From assembly GCA_031363945.1 (NCBI GenBank), contig JANLVJ010000078.1:62001-126000 (forward strand): DNA of 64,000 nucleotides. The letters run 5' to 3'. Positions 43,101-50,000 of the stretch are shown here, one piece after another. The number at the start of each line of letters is the position of its first letter. The stretch's first letter is position 1. This stretch comes from JANLVJ01 sp031363945 (GTDB taxonomy: Bacteria > Bacteroidota > Bacteroidia > Sphingobacteriales > Sphingobacteriaceae). Position numbers and translations under genes: made by a program. The notes under the pieces are model-generated. The model was not told where the DNA came from and made no database searches. It saw nothing but the letters and a program-made list of their open reading frames with translations.

Positions 43101-43937
43101 TTAGTAAGGAAGAGCCTTATGTTTATAAACACCCATCACTGTCAGGTTAGAAGTGTATTTGAGTATCTGTGGTAAAATTTCATTAAACTTAACTGAATTT
43201 GTCCAGGTAAGGTCTACATAGAAATTGTATTTGCTGGGTTTTCCAATAACTGGCATCGACTGTATCTTTACCAGGTTTAGGTCATTTTTGGCAAATATTT
43301 CAAGAACTCTTACCAGTGAGCCAATCTGATGGCTTACCTGAAAAACGAGTGATGCCTTATCGGCATCAGCCACTTCAGCAGCATGATCAGCCAGAATTAA
43401 AAAGCGCGTGAAATTCTTTTTATTGGTTTCTATCCGGCGCTCTAAAATCTCAAGTCCATATAACTGGGCCGCCTGCTGATTGGCAATGGCAACAGTATCA
43501 AGCAAATTTTTATCCCTGACTTCCTTGGCACAGGCTGCTGTATCATTCTTTTCAAGAATTTGTAATTGTGGATAATCTTGAAAGAAATCAACACATTGCC
43601 TGATAGCTATAGGGTGTGACTGAACATATTTTATGTTTTCAAACTTTACGCCTGGCAGGGCAAGCAAATGTAGCTGGATTGGGATAGCTACTTCACCGCA
43701 GATTTGAAAATCATATTCCTGAAGCAGCGAGTAATTGGTCAGAAGGCTACCTGCAATTGAATTTTCTATTGCCATTACCACATAGTCTGCTTCCTTATTC
43801 AGCAATGCTTCACAAGTTTGACGAAAGCTCGTGCATTCAATGGTTTGAATATTGGCACCAAAATAATTAAACGCGGCTTCATCATGAAATGAAGCCTTGA
43901 TACCCTGTATCGCTACTCTTATCTTTTTTTCTGCCAT
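43101..43937 (-). CDS. pheA: Prephenate dehydratase
   Basis: 278 residues: dehydratase domain (1-about 190: RVAIQGIKASFHDEAAFNYFG, ENSIAGSLLTNYSLL, KNFTRFLIL in the TRF catalytic motif) and C-terminal ACT domain (about 195-275: LVFQVSHQIGSLVRVLEIFAKNDLNLVKIQSMP). The ACT motif ESRP is QSMP here. Converts prephenate to phenylpyruvate for phenylalanine; Phe feedback through the ACT domain is expected. First structural gene of the operon and directly preceded by the Phe/Tyr leader peptide and attenuator. Confidence 0.93.
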   Translation of the reverse strand: MAEKKIRVAIQGIKASFHDEAAFNYFGANIQTIECTSFRQTCEALLNKEADYVVMAIENSIAGSLLTNYSLLQEYDFQICGEVAIPIQLHLLALPGVKFENIKYVQSHPIAIRQCVDFFQDYPQLQILEKNDTAACAKEVRDKNLLDTVAIANQQAAQLYGLEILERRIETNKKNFTRFLILADHAAEVADADKASLVFQVSHQIGSLVRVLEIFAKNDLNLVKIQSMPVIGKPSKYNFYVDLTWTNSVKFNEILPQILKYTSNLTVMGVYKHKALPY

Positions 43938-43942
43938 CGGTA

Positions 43943-43975
43943 TAAAAAAAATCCCCCCCGGGTTGCGGGAGGGAT
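43943..43975 (-). terminator. Attenuator (intrinsic terminator) before pheA
   Basis: On the minus strand ATCCCTCCCG (43966-43975), loop CAACC (43961-43965), CGGGGGGGAT (43951-43960) with one G-U pair, then eight T residues (43943-43950). It ends 5 bases before the pheA ATG. Its left arm (CTCCCGC, 43965-43971) is complementary to GCGGGAG at 44006-44012 inside the leader ORF end, giving mutually exclusive terminator and antiterminator. Confidence 0.85.
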
Positions 43976-44000
43976 ATATCTTTTAAACAAAAGAATCTTA

Positions 44001-44075
44001 TCAGGCTCCCGCTCGTGAGATACTATAATAAAAATCGAATGTCGTAAATAGGTTCATAATTTGTTTTTCATTCAT
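44001..44075 (-). CDS. pheL: Phe/Tyr leader peptide of the pheA operon (24 aa)
   Basis: A 24-codon ORF on the minus strand, from ATG 44075 to TGA 44001. Residues 9-20 are LFTTFDFYYSIS: five aromatic residues among eight (Phe10, 13, 15, Tyr16, 17). The last four codons before TGA (CGA GCG GGA GCC) contain the antiterminator segment GCGGGAG. If charged tRNA-Phe or tRNA-Tyr is short, a ribosome stalled at these codons leaves GCGGGAG free to pair with CTCCCGC of the terminator; if it runs to the stop, it covers that segment and termination follows. The ATG is only 9 bases from the -7 box, so the mRNA is almost leaderless. Codon 7 (ATG) is an alternative start. Too short for usual gene callers. 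Confidence 0.85.
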   Translation of the reverse strand: MNEKQIMNLFTTFDFYYSISRAGA

Positions 44076-44084
44076 TTATTGTCT

Positions 44085-44115
44085 CAAATATATGGCGTAA
44101 GCACTAAAAAACAAA
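44085..44115 (-). promoter_or_regulatory. Predicted promoter of the leader-pheA operon
   Basis: On the minus strand TTTG (44112-44115), 19 bases, TATATTTG (44085-44092): an exact match to the Bacteroidetes TTTG-N19-TAnnTTTG consensus. The -33 box lies in the last codons of aroB. Transcription would begin about 3 to 4 bases before the leader ATG. Confidence 0.65.
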
Positions 44116-45201
44116 ATTTTTATTATAGAATTTGAGTGCAGCAAAAATTTCCTCCTGCGAACAGCTATAATTGATCCACGCAAGCCCTGTTTTTTTAAGC
44201 AGGCTAAAATTTATTTGACCGAGCTCATTTTTCTTATCATTCTTCATCAAATCATAAAGGGTGTGGAAATTAGCAGCCTCTATAGATTTGCTACCATAAA
44301 GGCTAAATAAGAAAGAATTTATTCTTTCAAGCTCGACTACTGACAAACCTGCTTTCAACATTGAAAGATATGCTTCACAGATCATCCCGATCCCGATGGC
44401 TTCACCGTGGCGCAGCGGGTTTTCATCATGTTTTAAAGACCATGTTTCAAGAGCATGCCCGATTGTATGTCCAAAGTTTAAAATCTTCCTGATATTTTTT
44501 TCAAATGGATCTTTTAGTACTACCTGATTTTTTAAGGCAATCGATTTCTGGATAACCCAGGCAGGAAATTCAGTTTTCAGCCAGTTTGATGAAGAATTTG
44601 CAAGAGATTCAAAGAAAACAGCATCAGAAATCAGCCCATGTTTTATAAGTTCCGCGGCCCCTGAAACCAGCTCTCTTGGCATGAGAGTTTTTAAGAATAC
44701 AGAATCTATCAAGACAGCTTTAGGCTGGGTGAAGGTGCCAATCATATTTTTTTCACCGTGAAAATCAATACCCGTTTTTCCACCAACTGAAGCATCAACC
44801 TGAGAAAGCAGGGTTGTAGGAATTTGAATAAACGAAATACCACGTTTAAAGGTTGAAGCTGCAAAAGCCCCCATATCAGTTAGTACTCCTCCACCCACAT
44901 TTAAAAGTAGTGAAGAGCGGTCTGCTTTATATTTCATCAGGAATTCCCAGATGAGCGTGGTAGTACTAATGTTTTTATGCTGCTCACCCTCTTTAATTTC
45001 CAAAATCAATGCATGTTTTAACCTCGGTATATTCTGCAGCAACTGCGGCAAGCAGTATGTTGAAGTATTGGTATCAACCAATATAAAAATTGCTGAAGGC
45101 TTGTATTCTTCGATCAATAAAGTCAGGGTAACAGCTACGGGGCCGAACAGAATTGAATATTTTAGACTTTCTATAATTTCACCCTGATAATTTTTTAGCA
45201 T
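44104..45201 (-). CDS. aroB: 3-dehydroquinate synthase
   Basis: 365 residues. NAD-binding and catalytic segments: LNVGGGVLTDMGAFAASTFKRGISFIQIPTTLLSQVDASVGGKTGIDFHGEKNMIG (about 100-155), VSGAAELIKHGLI, KILNFGHTIGHALE (metal-binding His) and HGEAIGIGM. Converts DAHP to 3-dehydroquinate. Located upstream of the attenuated operon; its 3' end contains the promoter of the leader, so it may be transcribed separately and not be subject to attenuation, or read through into it. Confidence 0.95.
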   Translation of the reverse strand: MLKNYQGEIIESLKYSILFGPVAVTLTLLIEEYKPSAIFILVDTNTSTYCLPQLLQNIPRLKHALILEIKEGEQHKNISTTTLIWEFLMKYKADRSSLLLNVGGGVLTDMGAFAASTFKRGISFIQIPTTLLSQVDASVGGKTGIDFHGEKNMIGTFTQPKAVLIDSVFLKTLMPRELVSGAAELIKHGLISDAVFFESLANSSSNWLKTEFPAWVIQKSIALKNQVVLKDPFEKNIRKILNFGHTIGHALETWSLKHDENPLRHGEAIGIGMICEAYLSMLKAGLSVVELERINSFLFSLYGSKSIEAANFHTLYDLMKNDKKNELGQINFSLLKKTGLAWINYSCSQEEIFAALKFYNKNFVF

Positions 45202-45330
45202 ATGTCTTTCATTTTATCGGTTCTGCTTACAAAAAGATTGATACAGTTTGTAGCAGACTTCCAAATTCCTTAAAATTGCAATAAAATTAGTAAACAGTTA
45301 CAAAGAATTCTAGCAGATTTCAACTATAAA

Positions 45331-46530
45331 ATGATAGATAACCATATACAGACGCACCATAAAAAAGCACTCTCATTTGATAATACAGAGATTGCTTTCA
45401 ATTCTAAGTCTGATAAAGCCTTAAAAAAAAGCCTGCTGCTTTTTCGCCTGATGAATAATAATTTCTTGGTTAAAATTGGCCCGTTTTTTACTATGCTGGC
45501 TATGAAGATGAAATTGCCGATTAATAAGTTGATTAAATCGACCATTTTCGCGCAGTTCTGTGGGGGAGAAACAATTGAAGAGTCAGTAGAAGTTGCTGCA
45601 GAACTTGGTAAGTATCATATCTTTTCAATACTTGATTATTCAGTAGAGGCTGATGATGAAGAAGAGATGTTCGACCTGACAATGTTAGAAATAATAAAGA
45701 CTATAAAAGCTGCTGCCCATAACGAGCATATTCCTTTTTCAGTTTTTAAGATATCAGGTTTAATTAAAAATGTTTTGCTGGCGAAAGTTCAGACTGCTGA
45801 AGCTCTTACGTTACTCGAAAAAGCAGAGTTTCAGCGTAGCAGTGAGCGTGTAAATGAAATTTGCAGCATAGCCTATAATCTTCATATACCTGTTATGATT
45901 GATGCCGAAGAATCATGGATTCAAGGGCCCATTGATAAATTTGCCATCGCCATGATGGAAAGATATAATAAGGAAAGTGCGATCATTTTTAATACGATAC
46001 AGCTTTATCGCCATGACCGTCTTGAGTGGCTGAAGCAGCTTTATACAAACTCTAAGAATGCCGGATTTTTTCTTGGAGTGAAGCTTGTTCGTGGTGCTTA
46101 TATGGAAAAAGAACGAGCAAGAGCAAAGGAATTTAATTATGCCTCACCCATACAACCAGACAAAATATCGACCGATACTGATTATAACCTGGCTGTTAGT
46201 TTTTGTCTTGATCATACCGATCGCATTTCTATGGTTGCAGGCACGCATAATCAGTTAAGTTGCGAACTGCTGATTAAAAATCTCGCCGAAAAACACCTGC
46301 CGGAAAACTACCCGCATATTTGGTTTTCTCAGCTTTTAGGTATGAGCGATAACCTGAGTTTTAATCTTGCTGCCGCAGGGTTCAATGTTGCCAAATACCT
46401 TCCTTATGGCCCCATCGCTTCTGTTATGCCTTATTTATTCAGACGGGCCAATGAAAATACCGCCATTGCCGGTCAGATGAGCCGTGAACTGACGATGATA
46501 ACCCAGGAAAAAAAGCGGAGAAAAATCTAG
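45331..46530 (+). CDS. Proline dehydrogenase
   Basis: 399 residues, a stand-alone PRODH (no fused P5C dehydrogenase). FAD-dependent beta/alpha barrel with FCGGETIEESVEVAAELGKYHIFSILDYSVE, IPVMIDAEESW, VKLVRGAYMEKERARA, MVAGTHNQLSCELL, FSQLLGMSDNLSFNLA and C-terminal VAKYLPYGPIASVMPYLFRRANENTAI. The PYLxRRAxEN motif binds proline. Oxidises proline to pyrroline-5-carboxylate, passing electrons to the membrane quinone pool. Divergent from aroB. Confidence 0.94.
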   Translation: MIDNHIQTHHKKALSFDNTEIAFNSKSDKALKKSLLLFRLMNNNFLVKIGPFFTMLAMKMKLPINKLIKSTIFAQFCGGETIEESVEVAAELGKYHIFSILDYSVEADDEEEMFDLTMLEIIKTIKAAAHNEHIPFSVFKISGLIKNVLLAKVQTAEALTLLEKAEFQRSSERVNEICSIAYNLHIPVMIDAEESWIQGPIDKFAIAMMERYNKESAIIFNTIQLYRHDRLEWLKQLYTNSKNAGFFLGVKLVRGAYMEKERARAKEFNYASPIQPDKISTDTDYNLAVSFCLDHTDRISMVAGTHNQLSCELLIKNLAEKHLPENYPHIWFSQLLGMSDNLSFNLAAAGFNVAKYLPYGPIASVMPYLFRRANENTAIAGQMSRELTMITQEKKRRKI

Positions 46531-46531
46531 G

Positions 46532-46603
46532 CATTATGTTTTAAGGGGTTAGATTTGGTAGTTTTTTTGTCATTAAGTTTTAAGGCGTAAGAATTGGTAA
46601 TTT
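46532..46603 (+). repeat. Imperfect 33-bp direct repeat upstream of lysS
   Basis: Two copies, 46532-46564 and 46571-46603, period 39, differing at about five positions. Each begins CATTA-GTTTTAAGG and ends GGTA-TTT. They lie between the proline dehydrogenase stop and lysS. No function evident. Confidence 0.6.
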
Positions 46604-46694
46604 CGTAGCACGTTCCGAAAATAGTAGAAGCTCATATCGCAGGTTGAATTGAATTCAGATCTTCCTGCTAATTTTAAAATCCAAAATCAAGTGC

Positions 46695-48209
46695 ATGATT
46701 GAATTAAATGAACAGGAAAGATTTCGCCGCGATAGTTTGCAGGAATTAATACGTTTAGGAATTGAGCCTTATCCGGCAGCGCTGTTCGAAATTACTACTA
46801 ATACAGCAGAAATTAAAAGTCAATTTGCTGATCATCCAGAAAAATTCTCGGAAATAAGTATCGCAGGACGACTTATGGGTAAGCGTATTATGGGATCGGC
46901 ATCTTTTGCTGAATTCCAGGATGCCCATGGGCGCTTGCAGTTTTACCTGAAACGTGATGAAATCTGCCCCACTGAAGATAAAACGCTTTACAATACAGTT
47001 TTCAAGAAGTTGCTTGATATTGGTGACTATATTGGAATTAAAGGGTTTGGATTTATTACCCAGACAGGTGAACTAAGTATTCATGTTAGCGAACTAACAT
47101 TACTAAGTAAATCATTGAAGCCTCTGCCAGTTGTTAAAACTGATGCCGACGGAAAAATTTATGATGCGGTTACCGATCCTGAATTCAGATATCGTCAGCG
47201 GTACGCTGACCTGGTTGTAAATCCGGAAGTTAAAGAGGTATTCATCAAAAGAAGCCGTATGGTTACTTCAATGCGTAATACCCTGAATGAAGAGGGTTAT
47301 CTTGAGGTCGAAACTCCAATTCTTCAGACTATTCCAGGAGGAGCTATAGCCCGCCCGTTTATCACTCACCACAATGCCTTAGACATGCCATTATACCTGC
47401 GGGTAGCCAATGAACTGTATTTAAAACGCCTGATAGTAGGTGGCTTTGATGGAGTTTATGAGTTTGCCAAAGATTTTAGAAATGAAGGCATGGACCGAAC
47501 CCATAATCCTGAATTTACGATTCTGGAATTTTATGTAGCCTATAAAGACTATTTCTGGATGATGGATTTCACCGAAAAAATGCTGTGTAAGATTGCCCTT
47601 GACCTGTATAAAACTGAAACCATTACCTATGCTGGTATAGAAATCGATCTGGGCTCACCCTTTAAACGCATCGGTATTTATGATGCAATTAAAGAACATA
47701 CTGGTCTTGATCTGGAAGGAAAAGATGAAGCTGCTTTACGCAAAGCTTGTGCTGAGTTGAACATTCTCGTCAACCCTACCATGGGTAAAGGCAAACTGGT
47801 TGATGCGATTTTCAGTACTTGCTGTGAGTGTCACTATATTCAGCCGACTTTCATCATCGATTACCCCGTTGAGATGTCGCCCCTTACTAAAAAACATCGT
47901 TCGAAACCAGGACTTGTTGAAAGGTTTGAACTTATGATCAATGGCAAAGAGATCGCCAATGCTTATAGTGAATTAAATGATCCACTTGAGCAGCGTCAAC
48001 GTTTTGAAGAGCAGTTAGCTCTGACCGAGCGTGGCGATGATGAGGCTATGTTTATCGATCAGGATTTCCTGCGTGCCCTTGAATATGGCATGCCCCCTAC
48101 TTCTGGTATTGGTATTGGCATTGACAGACTTGCCATGCTTATGACAAATCAGCATTCAATTCAGGATGTACTTTTCTTTCCTCAAATGAGGGCCGAAGTA
48201 AATCTGTAA
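46695..48209 (+). CDS. lysS: Lysyl-tRNA synthetase, class II
   Basis: 504 residues, normal length. N-terminal OB-fold anticodon-binding domain (about 55-150: SIAGRLMGKRIMGSASFAEFQDAHG), then the class II core: motif 1 region LEVETPILQTIPGGAIARPF, motif 2 FRNEGMDRTHNPEFTILEFY and motif 3 GIGIGIDRLAMLM near the C-terminus. Charges tRNA-Lys in the cytoplasm. Followed by a 500-base repeat-rich spacer. Confidence 0.97.
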   Translation: MIELNEQERFRRDSLQELIRLGIEPYPAALFEITTNTAEIKSQFADHPEKFSEISIAGRLMGKRIMGSASFAEFQDAHGRLQFYLKRDEICPTEDKTLYNTVFKKLLDIGDYIGIKGFGFITQTGELSIHVSELTLLSKSLKPLPVVKTDADGKIYDAVTDPEFRYRQRYADLVVNPEVKEVFIKRSRMVTSMRNTLNEEGYLEVETPILQTIPGGAIARPFITHHNALDMPLYLRVANELYLKRLIVGGFDGVYEFAKDFRNEGMDRTHNPEFTILEFYVAYKDYFWMMDFTEKMLCKIALDLYKTETITYAGIEIDLGSPFKRIGIYDAIKEHTGLDLEGKDEAALRKACAELNILVNPTMGKGKLVDAIFSTCCECHYIQPTFIIDYPVEMSPLTKKHRSKPGLVERFELMINGKEIANAYSELNDPLEQRQRFEEQLALTERGDDEAMFIDQDFLRALEYGMPPTSGIGIGIDRLAMLMTNQHSIQDVLFFPQMRAEVNL

Positions 48210-48708
48210 TTTTTATTTTAAATGAGTTATTCAAGCTCAGTTCAAATCACTTAAGGTCATTTCAAATAAGTCATTTAAGCTCATTTCAACTCAAGTCTGC
48301 CCGTAATTTGGGTCGAAATGAGTTTTAGGCTTAATGACCTCCCAATCAAATTCCAGAAGGCCTTTCGTATGAAATGAGCTTTCAAATAGATTACCATGTT
48401 TCCCTCAGATTAGCTTTCAAACTACCCAACCAAACAATTTCTATTTAAAGTTCCTTTTACAATTGCTTGGTATTTCTACAGGCTAATTGGTGTACCAGAC
48501 ATATTCATCCTTATTCCCTTACCCGTTTGGATTATTTTTTTTGAGTGAATTACATGCTGAAATTTGAACAGAAAAAAATGGAATTTTAAATAAAAATAAA
48601 ATACCGGGCAGTACTGAACAGAAAATAATGAATCAGTCTTGAACTGTACTGAACTGTAAAGTAATGAACTGTAATGAATTGTAATCTATTAAACTTAAAA
48701 CACAATTA
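48210..48708. repeat. Repeat-rich 500-base spacer between lysS and ung
   Basis: No gene seen. The first part (48233-48330) has degenerate copies of GCTCATTTCAA with a spacing of about 20-24 bases, and an inverted copy: CTCATTTC (48280-48287) can pair with GAAATGAG (48315-48322) and is followed by four T residues, possibly the lysS terminator. The last part (48566-48690) has degenerate copies of TGAACTGTAA/TGAACAGAAAATAATG with 10-15-base spacing, ending 20 bases before the ung start. Confidence 0.6.
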
Positions 48709-49389
48709 ATGGCTGAAATTGCTCTTGAGAAATCATGGTTAAGCGTACTTGAAAAAGAGTTTACCAAACCTTATATGATAGGTTTAAAGAGTTTTTTACA
48801 AGAAGAAAAAAGAGCAGGGCAATTGATTTACCCCCCAGCCGATTCAATCTTCAGAGCCATGAATATCACCCCTTTTGACCGTGTTAAAGTAATTATTCTC
48901 GGTCAGGATCCTTATCATGGTGCAGGGCAGGCACATGGCTTGTCATTTTCAGTTCCCACCGGAGTACCCATTCCACCTTCACTAAAAAATATTTACAAAG
49001 AATTGATAGAGGATGTTAATATCAGGCAGCCCATGAGCGGTGATCTTACTTCCTGGGCCAAACAAGGAGTTTTGCTGTTAAATTCAACCCTTACCGTTCG
49101 TGCCGGTCAGGCCGGATCACACCAAAAGAAAGGCTGGGAACAGTTCACTAATACCATCATCTCGAAATTATCAACTGACCGTCAGGGTCTTGTGTTTTTG
49201 TTATGGGGAGCCTATGCCAGAGCAAAAAAGGAATTAATTGATCAGTCTGTTCATTTTATACTTGAATCAGCACATCCATCACCCTTCTCTGCCCATACAG
49301 GTTTTTTAGGATCAAAGCAATTTTCAAAGACAAATGAATTATTGCTGTCGGTGAATAAAACACCAATAGATTGGGAGGTTCAAACGTGA
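48709..49389 (+). CDS. ung: Uracil-DNA glycosylase
   Basis: 226 residues, family 1 UDG. Catalytic water-activating Asp67 in VIILGQDPYHGAGQAHGLSFSV, phenylalanine-stacking segment LLLNSTLTVRAGQAGSH, and the Leu/His loop ESAHPSPFSAHTGFLGSK with catalytic His. Removes uracil from DNA. Ends 5 bases from the convergent Lrp gene stop. Confidence 0.97.
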   Translation: MAEIALEKSWLSVLEKEFTKPYMIGLKSFLQEEKRAGQLIYPPADSIFRAMNITPFDRVKVIILGQDPYHGAGQAHGLSFSVPTGVPIPPSLKNIYKELIEDVNIRQPMSGDLTSWAKQGVLLLNSTLTVRAGQAGSHQKKGWEQFTNTIISKLSTDRQGLVFLLWGAYARAKKELIDQSVHFILESAHPSPFSAHTGFLGSKQFSKTNELLLSVNKTPIDWEVQT

Positions 49390-49394
49390 CTCAT

Positions 49395-49868
49395 TTAATC
49401 AATCTGTATTGGGAAAGACTTAGAATCTTTAACGGTCGACATAATCATCATTGTTTTGAGGTTGCGCATCTGCTCAATTTTTGCAATACGGTTTACCACC
49501 AGGCTCTCATAGGCTTTAATGTCTTTGACCACTATTTTTAGCATAAAATCTGAAGATCCTGTGATATGGTAGCATTCAACTATCTCCTCGATCTGATTAA
49601 CCTGTTCCGTGAATTTTGAGATATAATCACTTTGATGTGAAGTAATATTGACAAGCATAAAAGCTTTTATGCCATAGCCAAGCTTTTCTTCATCAACAAC
49701 GGCATGGTAACTTTTTATAAGACCTGTATTTTCAAGTTTCCGTACCCGCTCAAGAGTTGGGGCAGGGGATAGGCCAATTTCTGTTGAAAGTTGCAGGTTA
49801 GTGATTCGACCATTTTCCTGCAATAGTTTCAGAATTTGCAAATCGATTTTATCCAGGTGGATGCTCAT
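49395..49868 (-). CDS. Lrp/AsnC family transcriptional regulator
   Basis: 157 residues. N-terminal winged helix (1-about 60: LDKIDLQILKLLQENGRITNLQLSTEIGLSPAPTLERVRKLENTGLI) and C-terminal RAM ligand domain (about 65-150: GIKAFMLVNI, EIVECYHITGSSDFMLKIVVKD). The family senses amino acids, forms octamers and bends DNA. Targets unknown; divergent from mntH with 132 bases between, which could be an autoregulatory region. Confidence 0.93.
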   Translation of the reverse strand: MSIHLDKIDLQILKLLQENGRITNLQLSTEIGLSPAPTLERVRKLENTGLIKSYHAVVDEEKLGYGIKAFMLVNITSHQSDYISKFTEQVNQIEEIVECYHITGSSDFMLKIVVKDIKAYESLVVNRIAKIEQMRNLKTMMIMSTVKDSKSFPIQID

Positions 49869-49961
49869 AAATTGTTTTTAGAAGAAATTCAATACAATAT
49901 ATCAAATATGCTGATTAAAGAATGCAAAATTTTGTTGTGAAAGTTTTTGATCATCCTTAAA

Positions 49962-49993
49962 TTTAGGTTACTCTAAAAAAATAGTTAGATTTG
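49962..49993 (+). promoter_or_regulatory. Candidate mntH promoter overlapped by a DtxR/MntR-like operator
   Basis: TAGATTTG at 49986-49993 fits the -7 consensus TAnnTTTG; 19 bases upstream is TTAG in place of TTTG. Overlapping that -33 position is TTTAGGTTACTCTAAA (49962-49977), an imperfect palindrome with TTTAG/CTAAA arms like operators of the DtxR/MntR family. A manganese- or iron-loaded repressor binding here would block mntH. Confidence 0.4.
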
Positions 49994-50000
49994 AGTAAAT

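Noticed and set aside
42567..43175. 202-codon ORF antisense to DAHP synthase/CM and pheA
   Set aside because: It mirrors the codon pattern of a strongly supported gene on the other strand and shows no family features.
48566..48690. CRISPR array or iteron-type origin
   Set aside because: The repeats are too short, too degenerate and irregularly spaced, with no unique spacers, no cas or rep genes nearby.
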